A stretch of DNA of 64,000 nucleotides from an uncultured Bacteroidota bacterium (GCA_913009685.1 CAJVXP010000003.1:1-64000); one strand, 5' to 3'. Positions 33,927-43,182 are shown, numbered from the stretch's first letter. Numbers and translations: made by a program. Notes: a model not told the origin generated them from the sequence alone.

Positions 33927-34655
33927 CTAATCTTTGGCGGGAACTATTTTGTATCTTTTTAAAACCGGCACTACCTTGCTGGAGTTCAGCGTAAAAGTGT
34001 ATTTTAATAGTCTGTCGGAAACGAGGTTACGCAGACGGTTTCGGTGAGCGGATTTGTCGATGTATCCCAAAAGATCATCTTTGGCCATATTCCACTGATC
34101 CAGCGCCATTTTCGCTGAATCGCAATCAGTGGTAAAACCGTATTGATCCATAAGAATTTCTGACAAAGCACCGGCAAAAAGGCTGTCCTCCATGTTGACT
34201 CTGTTTTTCCAGCCGGCACATAAAACGATAACATTTTTGTCTTGTCTGTTGAGCCAATCCGCCAGTGCATTCAGGTTGACAAAACTTCCGATGGCGATTT
34301 CAGATGCCGAAGAAGCCATTTTGATGGCTTTTGTTCCGTTGGTGGTGGAATAGACAATTTCTTTCCCTTTAAATATCTTGTGAAAAAATGAGGTGGCCGA
34401 ATTATCCAAATGGGCAAATTTCACCTTGCTGCCGCCGCGTTCTGCTGCTACGATGTACCCCAGCCTTCCAAGAAAACGGGCATGGCGGATACGTTTCACG
34501 GGAATAATGGCTTTTACGCCGTAATCCAGTGCGGCACAAATGGAAGTAGTGGCACGAAAAACATCCGTTACCACTACAACATAAGGTCTCCGGGTTGAAA
34601 TATTAGAAAACAACCGTGGGGCAAGAATTACTTCGATGGTCTTTTTCGGAGACAT
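33927..34655 (-). CDS. comB: 2-phosphosulfolactate phosphatase family protein (ComB)
   Basis: 242 residues. The ComB core is visible: VVVTDVFRATTSICAALDYG near the N-terminus, VAAERGGSKVKFAHLDNS, then VYSTTNGTKAIKMAS and VLCAGWKNRVNMEDSLFAGAL. The enzyme is a Mg-dependent phosphatase of the coenzyme M / sulfolactate route, and the role outside methanogens is unclear. The usual GNSP in the second motif reads DNSA. It is 12 bases downstream of gcvT and probably co-transcribed. No other comA-comE gene is nearby. Confidence 0.88.
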   Translation of the reverse strand: MSPKKTIEVILAPRLFSNISTRRPYVVVVTDVFRATTSICAALDYGVKAIIPVKRIRHARFLGRLGYIVAAERGGSKVKFAHLDNSATSFFHKIFKGKEIVYSTTNGTKAIKMASSASEIAIGSFVNLNALADWLNRQDKNVIVLCAGWKNRVNMEDSLFAGALSEILMDQYGFTTDCDSAKMALDQWNMAKDDLLGYIDKSAHRNRLRNLVSDRLLKYTFTLNSSKVVPVLKRYKIVPAKD

Positions 34656-34667
34656 AAAAACAGCAGC

Positions 34668-35756
34668 CTATGCCTTATAAAAAGGCGGCCGGGTTACCAC
34701 GGCTTTTAATTGTTTGTTGCGCACTTTGATATAAATTTCGGAACCCTCTTTCCAGAAAGGTTTGTCGATGTAAGCCATGCCAATACCTTTGTGTAACATG
34801 ATTGACATGGTTCCTGAAGTGATATGCCCGATGACATTGCCCTCTGCGTCAGCTACCTCATACCCATGGCGGGGAATGCCTTTGTCAACCATGACAAATC
34901 CTTTTAAGCGACGGGGAACGCCGTTGGTATTCTGGCTTTCAAACAGGGGACGGTCAATAAAATCGTTGCCATCGGTGAACTTGGTAATCCATCCCAGGCC
35001 GGCAGCAATGGGGGAGGTGGTATCATCAATATCGTTGCCATAAAGGCAAAAACCGGCTTCGAGGCGCAGGGTGTCGCGTGCGCCGAGGCCAATGGGTTTT
35101 ATTCCGAATTCTTCGCCGGCTTCCAAAACAGCTTTGTAAATATTTTCAGTCACATCGTTGGGCATGTAAATTTCGCAACCGCCGGAACCGGTGTAGCCTG
35201 TGGTGGAAAAAATAACGTCGGGAACACCGGCAAACTCAATCACCTTAAAAGTATAATATTCCATATCTTCCACACTTTCGTTTGTCAGTTTCTGCATGGC
35301 TTTCAAGGCCAACGGGCCCTGAATGGCCAGTTGTGAAACTTCATCGGAAACATTGGTGAGATGGGCATTTACATCGTTTTGGCTGTTGATGTGTGCCCAG
35401 TCTTTGTCGATATTGGCAGCATTCACCACCAGCAGATATTTTTCGGCATTGAAACGGTAAACCAGTAAATCGTCCACAATACCACCTTTGCCGTTGGGGA
35501 AGCAGCTGTATTGTACTTTTCCATCTGTTAATGCAGCCACATCGTTGGTGGTAACTTTCTGAACCAACGCAAAAGCGTGTGCCCCTTCCACCCAAAATTC
35601 TCCCATGTGTGAAACGTCAAAGACTCCCAGTTTGGTGCGAACAGTTGTGTGTTCAATGCCTATTCCTTCAAACTGCACCGGCATATCCCAGCCGGCAAAC
35701 TCTACCATTTTTGCACCCATTTGTCGATGCATAGCGTTTATTGCTGTTTTCTTCAT
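34668..35756 (-). CDS. gcvT: aminomethyltransferase, glycine cleavage T protein
   Basis: 362 residues, the standard GcvT length. The signatures are [63 protein letters not shown] and the C-terminal [21 protein letters not shown]. It transfers the methylene group from the aminomethyl-lipoyl H protein to tetrahydrofolate, releasing ammonia. gcvH and gcvP are not in the window. A TACCTTTG -7 box is at 35784-35791, and comB follows. Confidence 0.97.
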   Translation of the reverse strand: MKKTAINAMHRQMGAKMVEFAGWDMPVQFEGIGIEHTTVRTKLGVFDVSHMGEFWVEGAHAFALVQKVTTNDVAALTDGKVQYSCFPNGKGGIVDDLLVYRFNAEKYLLVVNAANIDKDWAHINSQNDVNAHLTNVSDEVSQLAIQGPLALKAMQKLTNESVEDMEYYTFKVIEFAGVPDVIFSTTGYTGSGGCEIYMPNDVTENIYKAVLEAGEEFGIKPIGLGARDTLRLEAGFCLYGNDIDDTTSPIAAGLGWITKFTDGNDFIDRPLFESQNTNGVPRRLKGFVMVDKGIPRHGYEVADAEGNVIGHITSGTMSIMLHKGIGMAYIDKPFWKEGSEIYIKVRNKQLKAVVTRPPFYKA

Positions 35757-35783
35757 TTATTATTAGTATTTAAATTTGGAGTG

Positions 35784-35791
35784 CAAAGGTA
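35784..35791 (-). promoter_or_regulatory. -7 promoter box TACCTTTG of gcvT-comB
   Basis: Consensus TAnnTTTG on the minus strand, about 28 bases upstream of the gcvT start. Confidence 0.55.
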
Positions 35792-35827
35792 ATGATTTAC
35801 AATTGAAAATAAAATCCTTCGTTGCTG

Positions 35828-37105
35828 TTAAAAACGGGTTGATTTTAACAATTGATGGCCGATAGCACAATGTAAACATTGTTTGTCTTTGCAGTAAGAT
35901 GTTTTCAGTTGGATGAGTGCCTGTGACTGCATTGCATTCTCCGGTTTTATCCCTAACAGGCTGAAATTACGTGTGATATAATTTTTCTCAGGGGGTAGAG
36001 ATGCTAACCAGTCCACTGCTTTTTCGCAGAGATGCTGCCGGTTGGTACGTTTCCCGTAAACAAAAACAAAGGGAATAATGGTGTTGATAAGAATGAGATG
36101 AAGCGACGGTTTTCCCATCTTTTTCGGTCTGGATGTGCCGGGCTTGCCAAAACGAAAATGCGTCAGCCAGTATCCGGATGCTTCGGTTTGTAACAGACTA
36201 ATGACATCTGTGAGTTTTTCTGCCTCAAGAATCTTCTGCAAGAGAGCCGTAGAGCGGCAAAAAAGATGGGCAAACTGAGCTATACGGATGGTTGGAAAAT
36301 TTTGTGGATGCATCCGCATAAATTTCCATGCTTCAGGTTGCATGGCTTTGAGTCCGTATTTCTGTGAAAGGAACTGATATTCAGCCTGTAACTGTTTATG
36401 GTATTCATCACTAAAGTTTTCCCGCAGCATGCCGGCCTGTCCAAAAAGCAGTGCTTCGAGTTGCGGCAAATGATACTTGTGTTTGGCCAGTATGGAAAAA
36501 GGCAGCGAAAAGGCCAGTTGTTCAAAGGCTTCCGAATTGGTTTTAAATCCATAACTGCGGAGCATTTTCCGATAGAATATTTCTCTGAAATCGTTTTTGC
36601 TCTCGTGTAGCATTTGTTCAATTTCTTTCGCTTTTTGTTCAAGGCGTTCGATGGATAGCCGGTGCAACCAGCTAAGAATTTCAAAATGCCCGGCTTTCAC
36701 AATGTCGTCCTGGCACGGAATCCATTGTTTTGAAAGCAGGAAACCCCGGTATTTTTCATATAACTTTTCGTCGAATTTGTCTTTCAGTACCAGCGTGGGG
36801 ATCAGCTCTTTGTTTTTCCGGCGGACAGGCCGGTCGTTTTCATAAACTACATGCAGGATGATGTTGTCGTAGTGCGGGTCATTTTGATGCCCGTGGCGGT
36901 ACCAGTCGGAAGATTTTGTGTGTATCTCGATGTTACCTGCCCACAGCGTGTCGTCAATTTTGATGTTGCCGTTGAAGAAATCAGGGCCGCTGTCATAATT
37001 TTGTTGACCGGGATGTCGAATATGTATTTTTTCTTTCTTGTTGCCTGTCAGTGTTTTTCCCGGCAGGTGGTACTTCCACAGGTAATACAGAAAATCTTCG
37101 TTCAT
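35828..37105 (-). CDS. DUF2851 family protein
   Basis: 425 residues from MNEDFLYYLWKYH, the family opening. The conserved GNIEIHTKSSDWYRHGHQNDPHYDNIILHVVYEND is present, as is the C-terminal CLHCAIGHQLL with a Cys-x-x-Cys. DUF2851 is a Bacteroidetes family of unknown function, predicted soluble. Thirty upstream in-frame codons lack a sensible ribosome site and are left out. It is monocistronic on the minus strand. Confidence 0.9.
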   Translation of the reverse strand: MNEDFLYYLWKYHLPGKTLTGNKKEKIHIRHPGQQNYDSGPDFFNGNIKIDDTLWAGNIEIHTKSSDWYRHGHQNDPHYDNIILHVVYENDRPVRRKNKELIPTLVLKDKFDEKLYEKYRGFLLSKQWIPCQDDIVKAGHFEILSWLHRLSIERLEQKAKEIEQMLHESKNDFREIFYRKMLRSYGFKTNSEAFEQLAFSLPFSILAKHKYHLPQLEALLFGQAGMLRENFSDEYHKQLQAEYQFLSQKYGLKAMQPEAWKFMRMHPQNFPTIRIAQFAHLFCRSTALLQKILEAEKLTDVISLLQTEASGYWLTHFRFGKPGTSRPKKMGKPSLHLILINTIIPFVFVYGKRTNRQHLCEKAVDWLASLPPEKNYITRNFSLLGIKPENAMQSQALIQLKTSYCKDKQCLHCAIGHQLLKSTRF

Positions 37106-37229
37106 AATTGCGTTTAGGGTTTTCGGCCTCACAAGGTATAAAAGTTTTCCGGATATTGGGATAATTTGATAATAGGTCATTTGGATATTCGTCATTTGTT
37201 AATGGGTATTGGGAACTTTTGCCTTTTAA

Positions 37230-37260
37230 CTTTTTCCTTTTTCCTTTTTCCTTTTTCCTT
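37230..37260. repeat. tandem repeat CTTTTTC, about 4 copies
   Basis: A perfect period-7 repeat directly before the larger element at 37262. Confidence 0.9.
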
Positions 37261-37261
37261 G

Positions 37262-37440
37262 TCTTCTGCGGCAGGGATGAAGCGGACAGCCCGCAGTATG
37301 GAGCGCTATTTGAAGCTTGGCGGGACAAAAGCGACAGGGGAGCTCTTTGTAACGCTTAGCTGAAAAGTGCTGCAAACGAGGACTATGAGCGGACAGCCCG
37401 TGAAAGCCTTGTGCGCAGGACCGCCCAAAAAAAATCATTG
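37262..37440 (-). repeat. intergenic repeat element with duplicated GCGGACAGCCCG
   Basis: GCGGACAGCCCG occurs at 37282-37293 and again at 37389-37400; the element closes with ACCGCCCAAAAAAAA near 37428. Between the copies are several short self-complementary stretches. The tail resembles 166-215. From memory it looks like an abundant noncoding intergenic sequence of Bacteroidetes genomes, read on the minus strand as TTTGGGCGG...GGGCTGTCCGC, but this was not checked. Confidence 0.5.
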
Positions 37441-37598
37441 TTATAAAGGATAAATTAAAAGTCGGAACAGGAGAATTTTCAGTAAAAAAAGTTTTTATAA
37501 GTAACGGACATAGAGATGTTAAGCGACTTTTTTATGAATTTTTCTAAAAGTCTGTGTTCTTTTTCGCCCGATTGCTTGCAGCGGAGTGTGAAAATAAT

Positions 37599-37606
37599 TA
37601 CTTTTG
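37599..37606 (+). promoter_or_regulatory. -7 promoter box TACTTTTG of the coiled-coil gene-zapA-6S-rny cluster
   Basis: Consensus TAnnTTTG with TTG at 37576-37578 about 20 bases upstream. It lies 23 bases before the ATG at 37629 and inside the longer open frame. Confidence 0.65.
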
Positions 37607-37628
37607 TAGCGCAGCATATTTTGAGCAA

Positions 37629-37916
37629 ATGGCAAATGAGAAAGTTCTAATTTCCGGTATTGAATACAAAGTCAGGAAGTTAATTGAGGATTATCGCTTG
37701 CTGTCGGCTGAAAATAAAGAGCTAAAAAACGAAGCGAATGCTACGAAAGAGAGATTAGCAGCGCTTCAGGAATTGTTGAACAAAAAAAATAATGAATTTT
37801 TAAAATTAACTTTGGCAAATGCCTTTGAAAATAAATTCGGTGTTGAGAAAGGAATTCAGATAATTGATGAGCTGTTGGGAGAGATAGACCGGAGTATTGA
37901 TGTAATCAGTAAATAA
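37629..37916 (+). CDS. small coiled-coil protein upstream of zapA
   Basis: 95 residues from MANEKVLISG. Residues about 12-60 are a heptad-rich coiled coil (VRKLIEDYRLLSAENKELKNEA, ERLAALQELLNKK). The last 35 residues form a short helical domain (ANAFENKFGVEKGIQIIDELLGEID). It is the first gene of the cluster, 11 bases before zapA, so a cell-division role is suggested by position. Size and coiled coil resemble ZapB, but homology is not claimed. Confidence 0.8.
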   Translation: MANEKVLISGIEYKVRKLIEDYRLLSAENKELKNEANATKERLAALQELLNKKNNEFLKLTLANAFENKFGVEKGIQIIDELLGEIDRSIDVISK

Positions 37917-37926
37917 GTAAAATATT

Positions 37927-38226
37927 TTGCAGGATAAAGTATTAAACATCAAGGTGATTATTGCCGGAAGGCCTTACAAGATGAATGTGCAGCATGAGCA
38001 GGAGGAGTTGATCAGAAAAGCAGCTGGATATGTGGAGGACTCGATAAACAGGTTTGCCCATTCATATGAATATCAGGACCAGCAGGATTTGCTGGCAATG
38101 ATTGCACTGCAAAATGCCGTAGGAATATTGGAGCTGGAACAGAAAAAGGACTTTCGGGAGAAAGAAATGGAGTTGAAACTTAAAGAGATAGATGAAGTCC
38201 TGAGTAGTCAGTTATCGGCAGAATAA
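37927..38226 (+). CDS. zapA: cell division protein ZapA
   Basis: 99 residues from a TTG at 37927 (no ATG fits before the conserved part). LNIKVIIAGRPYKMNV and QEELIRKAAGYVEDSINRFA, followed by the helix DQQDLLAMIALQNAVGILELEQ, match ZapA, which bundles FtsZ filaments at mid-cell. It is followed by the 6S RNA and rny, the gene order expected in Bacteroidetes; in E. coli too zapA sits beside the 6S RNA gene. Confidence 0.9.
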   Translation: MQDKVLNIKVIIAGRPYKMNVQHEQEELIRKAAGYVEDSINRFAHSYEYQDQQDLLAMIALQNAVGILELEQKKDFREKEMELKLKEIDEVLSSQLSAE

Positions 38227-38245
38227 CGTTCTTAGTTTAAGATTT

Positions 38246-38435
38246 ACCCGCATAATCTAATGTTTGTAAACTCAACACTACAAATTTTAGGGATGAGCTT
38301 AGCGGATTGTAGAACAGGCCTGTTTACCTTCGTGGGATTTGCTTTTGGCAGACGCTGGACGTTCGAAAATCACGGCGACCCTATTCATGTTTTTCCGGAG
38401 TTTACTTTAGCTCCATGGTTATGCGGGTTTTTTTA
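38246..38435 (+). ncRNA. ssrS: 6S RNA (6S-Flavo type)
   Basis: A closing stem ACCCGCATAA (38246-38255) pairs perfectly with TTATGCGGGT (38419-38428), followed by a T-run that ends the RNA. Further in, GTAAACTC (38266-38273) pairs with GAGTTTAC (38398-38405), and TAGGG with CCCTA. A long rod about 185 nt in length with an internal bubble, lying between zapA and rny, is what 6S RNA of this phylum looks like. It binds the housekeeping RNA polymerase holoenzyme by mimicking an open promoter. A frame running through it (38260-38484) is spurious. Confidence 0.85.
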
Positions 38436-38462
38436 TTTTCAGGTGTTTGCCACACAAACTAA

Positions 38463-40013
38463 ATGCTTATGGAAAACATTATAATTTATACAATGCTTGT
38501 TTTGGCAGGTGTTGGAATGGGTGTGGCTTTAACATACTATCTTCTCAGGAATGCGTTATTGAAGAAAAGTAACGATATTCTCGAAGAAGCTAAAGAAAAG
38601 GCGGAAGTGGTGAAGAAAGAAAAAATTCTTCAGGCCAAAGAGAAATTTCTGCAACTGAAAAGCGAACATCAAAAGCTGGTTGATGAGAAAAACAGAAATA
38701 TTCAGAAATCTGAAAACCGTATTCGTCAAAAAGAGGTTACCCTGAACCAAAAACTTCAGGAGACACAACGAAAAAATAATGAACTGGTTGCCCTGAGGGC
38801 TAATTTGAATGCACAGTTGGAGATTCTTAATAAAAAACAGGCAGAACTCGATAAAATTCATGCCGGCCAGGTGAAGCAGCTAGAGAACATTAGTAAACTT
38901 TCTGCTAATGAGGCGAGAGAACAACTGATTGAGTCTCTGAAAGGTGAGGCTAAAATGGAGGCCATGATGATGATTCGCGAAATCACAGAAGAAGCCCGGC
39001 TGACCGCTGACCGTGCCGCAAAAAAAATTGTGATTGAAACCATCCAACGAACGGCTTCAGAGCATGCCATCGAAAATACTGTAACTGTCTTCAATATTGA
39101 TAGTGAGGATATTAAAGGTCGTATTATTGGTCGCGAAGGGCGTAATATACGTGCGCTGGAATCCCTCACCGGCATTGAGATCATTATCGACGATACCCCG
39201 GATGCCATCCTGCTTTCGGGTTTTGATCCCATACGGCGTGAGATTGCCCGTCTGTCGCTGCAAAAGCTGGTAACCGATGGTCGTATTCATCCTGCCCGTA
39301 TTGAAGAGGTGGTTACGAAAACGAAAAAAGAGGTAGAGCAGGAAATCCTGGAAATAGGAAAACGCACGGTCATCGACCTGGGTATCCACAACATGCATCA
39401 CGAGTTGATTCGCTTGGTGGGACGCATGCGCTATCGTTCGTCCTATGGCCAGAACCTGCTGTCGCACTCCATCGAAGTGGCCAAACTGAGTGCCACTATG
39501 GCAGCAGAGCTGGGACTGAATCCCAAAATGGCCAAACGTGCAGGCCTGCTGCACGATATTGGTAAGATTGCCGAGAATGAAGCTGAGTTGCCTCATGCTT
39601 TGCTGGGACAGAAACTCGCTGAGAAATATAAAGAACATCCGGATGTGTGTAATGCTGTTGGAGCGCACCACGATGAGATGGAGATGGAAACGCTTATTGC
39701 ACCTATTGTTCAGGTATGTGATGCTATTTCAGGCTCCCGTCCCGGTGCGCGCCGCGAAGTGGTGGAGGCTTATATCCAGCGGTTAAAAAAATTAGAGGAA
39801 ATTGCATTGGGTTATCCGGGCGTGGTGAAAACCTATGCCATTCAGGCCGGTCGTGAGCTGCGCGTCATTGTGGGTGCTGATAAAGTTACGGATGCACAGG
39901 CAGACAGCCTCTCCTACGATCTTTCCAAAAAAATCCAGGAGGAGATGACTTATCCCGGTCAGATAAAAATTACGGTTATCAGGGAGACAAGAGCGATAAA
40001 TTACGCGAAATAA
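38463..40013 (+). CDS. rny: ribonuclease Y
   Basis: 516 residues, standard for RNase Y. It has an N-terminal membrane helix (about 5-25), a long charged coiled coil (about 35-200), a KH domain ([21 protein letters not shown]) and an HD domain with [10 protein letters not shown] and AHHDEMEME. The membrane-anchored endoribonuclease starts mRNA decay. ATG is at 38463, with MEN two codons later as the alternative. A GC-rich terminator follows at 40026. Confidence 0.97.
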   Translation: MLMENIIIYTMLVLAGVGMGVALTYYLLRNALLKKSNDILEEAKEKAEVVKKEKILQAKEKFLQLKSEHQKLVDEKNRNIQKSENRIRQKEVTLNQKLQETQRKNNELVALRANLNAQLEILNKKQAELDKIHAGQVKQLENISKLSANEAREQLIESLKGEAKMEAMMMIREITEEARLTADRAAKKIVIETIQRTASEHAIENTVTVFNIDSEDIKGRIIGREGRNIRALESLTGIEIIIDDTPDAILLSGFDPIRREIARLSLQKLVTDGRIHPARIEEVVTKTKKEVEQEILEIGKRTVIDLGIHNMHHELIRLVGRMRYRSSYGQNLLSHSIEVAKLSATMAAELGLNPKMAKRAGLLHDIGKIAENEAELPHALLGQKLAEKYKEHPDVCNAVGAHHDEMEMETLIAPIVQVCDAISGSRPGARREVVEAYIQRLKKLEEIALGYPGVVKTYAIQAGRELRVIVGADKVTDAQADSLSYDLSKKIQEEMTYPGQIKITVIRETRAINYAK

Positions 40014-40025
40014 ATATGGACGGAC

Positions 40026-40056
40026 GGGACGGACGCGTTGCAAACGCGCCCGTCCC
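40026..40056. terminator. strong GC-rich hairpin after rny
   Basis: GGGACGGACGCGTT and AACGCGCCCGTCCC pair over 14 bases with one mismatch around the loop GCA. No U-tract follows, and it lies between convergent rny and the DUF721 gene. The loop wording (GTT-GCA-AAC) is shared with the hairpin at 43074. Confidence 0.7.
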
Positions 40057-40117
40057 GGAGGATGTCGATTAACGATTTGTGATTTAGGAAGTTGGCAGTA
40101 TATTGTGCTTTACCAGG

Positions 40118-40411
40118 TTATCGGAAAACGATATCCTCTATTACTTTTTTACCGACTTTGTTGTTGAGTTTCTTTATCAGCTCCGAACGTTGCATCATCA
40201 GCTCCTGGCGCAAAGCAGGCGAATCAAGTTGTACAAACAGTTTTTTTGCTTTTACCCGCAGATTCTGTGTGTGCGCAGCATAAACACCTCCCACAACTTC
40301 TTCCCACGAATCAATAAGCGTTGTCTCCAACAGCTTGTCGCTGATGCCGTATGCCCGGATAAGCTGTTCGATGGCCTCTTTCAGACTGTATTGGTTATCG
40401 CGTTTTATCAT
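40118..40411 (-). CDS. DUF721 family protein
   Basis: 97 residues. KEAIEQLIRAYGISDKLLETTLIDSWEEVVGGVYAAHTQNLRVKAKKLFVQLDSPALRQELMMQR carries the DUF721 pattern (W..vvG....t.....l..L.V...s..w..eL). Members sit beside recF and dnaA genes and are thought to bind DNA or assist replication. The start overlaps the recF stop by 4 bases, so translation is coupled. Confidence 0.9.
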   Translation of the reverse strand: MIKRDNQYSLKEAIEQLIRAYGISDKLLETTLIDSWEEVVGGVYAAHTQNLRVKAKKLFVQLDSPALRQELMMQRSELIKKLNNKVGKKVIEDIVFR

Positions 40412-41517
40412 GCCGGCTCATTGATGGTTCCGTTTTCCACGAAGAAAATTTTGTGGTCTATTTTTATCTTTTCAAAGATACTGCTAATTCTTGATGGTTG
40501 GGTGTCGGTGATGAAAACCTGGCCGAAATTTTCCTGGCTTACCAGATCCACAATCTGTGCCACCCGTTTGTCATCTAATTTGTCAAAAATATCATCGAAA
40601 AGTAAAATAGGTTTAAAGCCTTTTTTCAGCCGCATGTACTCAAACTGTGCCAGCTTTATGGCTATCACAAAAGATTTCTGCTGTCCCTGCGAACCGAATT
40701 TTTTTACCGGAAAACCATTCATTTGCAGTATAAGATCGTCTTTGTGAATCCCGCTGCCGGTATATCGCAGCGCACGATCGCGCTGGACGGAATCCTTTAG
40801 CAACGCGTCAAAGTTTTTCTCTTCGAGTTGAGAGTTGTAGTTAATTTCCACTTGTTCGTTTCCCCGTGACAGATAGCGGTAATAGCGGTCAAAGAGAGGA
40901 TTAAACTCTTCAAGAAACTGTTTGCGTTTTTGAAACAGGGCTTCTCCCGGTTTTACCAGCTTTTCATCCCAGACGGAAAGCGAAAGCGCATCAAAGTAGT
41001 GCTGCTCGGCAAACTGCTTCAACAGAACATTGCGTTGCTGAAGGGCTTTGTTGTAATCCAGCAAATCGGTCAGATAAAATTTGTCGAATTGTGAAATCAC
41101 GCCATCAATATATTTCCGCCTCAGCTCGCTGCCATCGTTAATCAGGTCGCGATCGTAGGGCGAGATCATCACAAGCGGAATCTTTCCGATGTGATCCGAA
41201 AAACGCTCGTAATCTTTTTTGTTAAAGCGGAACTGTTTTTTCCGGTTGCGTTTCTGTATGCAGCTCACCTTGTCTTCCGTTGATTCCTGGTTTTTATAAT
41301 AACCATGCAGGGCAAAAAAGTCCTGCTGGTGCAGAATGTTCTGTGAATCAACGGAATTAAAGTAGCTTTTAGTAAACGAGAGGTAGTAGATGGCATCCAG
41401 AACATTTGTTTTCCCCGCTCCGTTGTCGCCGACAAGGCAGTTTATCTTTTCGTTGAAATCAAAATCCGCTTCTTCGTAGTTCTTAAACCGGGTTAGCGTA
41501 AGGCGTGACAAATACAT
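40408..41517 (-). CDS. recF: DNA replication and repair protein RecF
   Basis: 369 residues. Walker A VGDNGAGKTN near 29-38, the SMC-like signature and Walker B region (GSQGQQKSFVIAIKLAQ, PILLFDDIFDKLDDKR) and a terminal D-loop identify RecF. It loads RecA at single-strand gaps with RecO and RecR. A TAATTTTG -7 box lies at 41550-41557, and DUF721 follows with a 4-base overlap. Confidence 0.97.
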   Translation of the reverse strand: MYLSRLTLTRFKNYEEADFDFNEKINCLVGDNGAGKTNVLDAIYYLSFTKSYFNSVDSQNILHQQDFFALHGYYKNQESTEDKVSCIQKRNRKKQFRFNKKDYERFSDHIGKIPLVMISPYDRDLINDGSELRRKYIDGVISQFDKFYLTDLLDYNKALQQRNVLLKQFAEQHYFDALSLSVWDEKLVKPGEALFQKRKQFLEEFNPLFDRYYRYLSRGNEQVEINYNSQLEEKNFDALLKDSVQRDRALRYTGSGIHKDDLILQMNGFPVKKFGSQGQQKSFVIAIKLAQFEYMRLKKGFKPILLFDDIFDKLDDKRVAQIVDLVSQENFGQVFITDTQPSRISSIFEKIKIDHKIFFVENGTINEPA

Positions 41518-41549
41518 GGGCTGCGTTTCTTTTTACGAATTTAAAAGTA

Positions 41550-41557
41550 CAAAATTA
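41550..41557 (-). promoter_or_regulatory. -7 promoter box TAATTTTG of recF
   Basis: Consensus TAnnTTTG on the minus strand, 33 bases upstream of the recF start. Confidence 0.55.
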
Positions 41558-41630
41558 ATAACCTTTCCGATTATGCGGGACGAGGTGGAGAAAATCTTCT
41601 TTTGTAATTGAGAAGGTTTACCACTGTAGA

Positions 41631-41666
41631 GACGAAGAGACGAAGAGACGAAGAGACGAAGAGACA
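41631..41666. repeat. tandem repeat GACGAAGA, about 4.5 copies
   Basis: A perfect period-8 repeat in the gap between porQ (stop side) and recF (start side). Confidence 0.9.
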
Positions 41667-41690
41667 GGGGGAAAGTTATAGTCCCACAGA

Positions 41691-42740
41691 TTATCGTTTA
41701 AAATCATCGAGAGAGGTGCTGATGGTGAAATAATTAGGTGATCCGGCCCGGTGGTAGGTTGATCGGGAATAGTTGATGCTGAAGTGAGAGATCCTGAGCC
41801 CAAAACCCCATGAGAATCCAACCATTCCTATACGCTGGTTGATGCTTAGCTCTTTGCGCCTGCGGTAGTTGTAGGAGCCTCTCAAAGAGAGATGTTTCCC
41901 GAGAAGCATTTCGCCACCGATGATGATATGTCGCATAAGCCGGTCGCTGAATTTAGAAAATCCGGTCAGAGCCAACGGCTCTCCTGTGAGGGGATCAACG
42001 CCTCCGGGGGGGTTGGCCGTATTGTAATAGCTTATGTTCCAGCGTTCTATATGGTCGTAAACAAACGAAAACCGAAAAGGGACATGTTCCAGCTTTTTGG
42101 AAACGGCCAGTTGCAGGTCAAAGGGGAGGGGAGCGGTATTTCCAGGCACGAAAGATTTGAGCTGCCGTCCGATATTGGAGCCCACCAGCGAAAAGATCCA
42201 GTTTGCATTGTTTTTATATGTACCGGCTACATCCACGGCTATTCCCACAGAATGGTAAGTTTCGTAGTGTGAATAAATAAGCTTTCCCGTGGCGCCAATG
42301 GAAAAACGGGAGCTGAGTTTCCTGCCCCATCCGATGCTCACGGCATAATCGGCTGCTCCGAAAGTCCCGCCCCGGTTTCCCGCGTCATTGGCATAATCAA
42401 ATTTGCCGTAGTTCAAATACCGGATACCAAGCAAAAAACTGCCTGCTTTGTTAAAAGTTCTGGAATACTGTACTGCGCCGTAGTTGAAACCGGCGAAATA
42501 GTTGACATAAGCCAGCGACAGGTCGTTATTTATGGCCGGGCTAATGAATGAGGGGTTAACAAATGCAACGTTGATATCGTTATCGTCAATGGCAGCCATG
42601 TTGCTTCCCAGGGCAGAAAGTCGCGCAGAGACAGGCTCTTCAAGAAAAGTGTAGGCATAAGTTCCAAATGTCTGACCACGGGCCGGTACGTGGCAAAACA
42701 ATCCTGACAACAGAAGAAGGAAAACGATTTTATGTTTCAC
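41691..42740 (-). CDS. porQ: type IX secretion system protein PorQ
   Basis: 349 residues from a GTG at 42740 that opens directly into a signal peptide (KHKIVFLLLLSGLFCHVPARGQ); an ATG 20 codons upstream would put a charged leader before it. The core AYTFLEEPVSARLSALGSNMAAIDDNDINVAFVNPS is the PorQ/PorV-like outer-membrane beta-barrel opening, and strands alternate to a C-terminal aromatic strand. PorQ belongs to the attachment part of type IX secretion, where it binds PorZ in Porphyromonas. No other por gene is in the window. Confidence 0.88.
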   Translation of the reverse strand: MKHKIVFLLLLSGLFCHVPARGQTFGTYAYTFLEEPVSARLSALGSNMAAIDDNDINVAFVNPSFISPAINNDLSLAYVNYFAGFNYGAVQYSRTFNKAGSFLLGIRYLNYGKFDYANDAGNRGGTFGAADYAVSIGWGRKLSSRFSIGATGKLIYSHYETYHSVGIAVDVAGTYKNNANWIFSLVGSNIGRQLKSFVPGNTAPLPFDLQLAVSKKLEHVPFRFSFVYDHIERWNISYYNTANPPGGVDPLTGEPLALTGFSKFSDRLMRHIIIGGEMLLGKHLSLRGSYNYRRRKELSINQRIGMVGFSWGFGLRISHFSINYSRSTYHRAGSPNYFTISTSLDDFKR

Positions 42741-43073
42741 TGACTTTTTAATAATGAAATAACGACGGGGTTCCCGGATTATTTTTGAAACCGGAAACAA
42801 ACCTACAAAATTTCAGGGAAACCGAATGTGTGGTTTTTTTGCTCATAATCTTTTTGCTGCAAAAATCAGAAAGCTTAATAAGTCGGCAGGCAGTTATTTT
42901 ACCACTCTTATCACGAGATGGAACTTGAATCTTGTTAACTGTCCTCCTACTAAACGCGTGATTGTTTCGCGTGCTTTGACCGATTGTAATAAATTGATAA
43001 TATTTCACGCTCCCTCCTGTGCTGGCAATCTCCAACGTCCCTGAAAAAGGATTTAAAATCCTGTAACCCCAAA

Positions 43074-43096
43074 CTTTCAGGTTGCAAACCTGAAAG
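43074..43096. repeat. perfect 10-bp hairpin, second copy of the CTTTCAGGTT stem
   Basis: CTTTCAGGTT, loop GCA, AACCTGAAAG. The stem is identical to the one at 13872-13898, where the loop is CTTCATC. There is no U-tract. Confidence 0.8.
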
Positions 43097-43144
43097 AGCA
43101 GAAGTTGAAAATGTTTAATTTTATCAGTGGAACTATGAAACCAT

Positions 43145-43182
43145 AAAAAAAAGCCCGGCTGGAAAGTCGGGCTTTTTTTTTT
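43145..43182 (-). terminator. rho-independent terminator of the aconitase gene
   Basis: AAAAAAAAGCCCG pairs with CGGGCTTTTTTTT around a 10-nt loop, starting 14 bases after the aconitase stop. A and T runs on both sides make it usable in both directions. Confidence 0.9.

Larger units (their letters stand above)
37106..37628. other. 523-base intergenic region with two repeat types
   Basis: It holds a CTTTTTC tandem repeat (37230-37260), a larger repeat element (37262-37440), and the promoter of the zapA cluster (37599-37606). No gene seen. Confidence 0.7.

Noticed and set aside
38260..38484. Plus-strand frame between zapA and rny
   Set aside because: It lies entirely within the 6S RNA structure and overlaps the rny start.
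42826..43044. Plus-strand frame in the aconitase-porQ spacer
   Set aside because: No ribosome site, no family pattern, and a conserved-looking hairpin just after it; judged noncoding.
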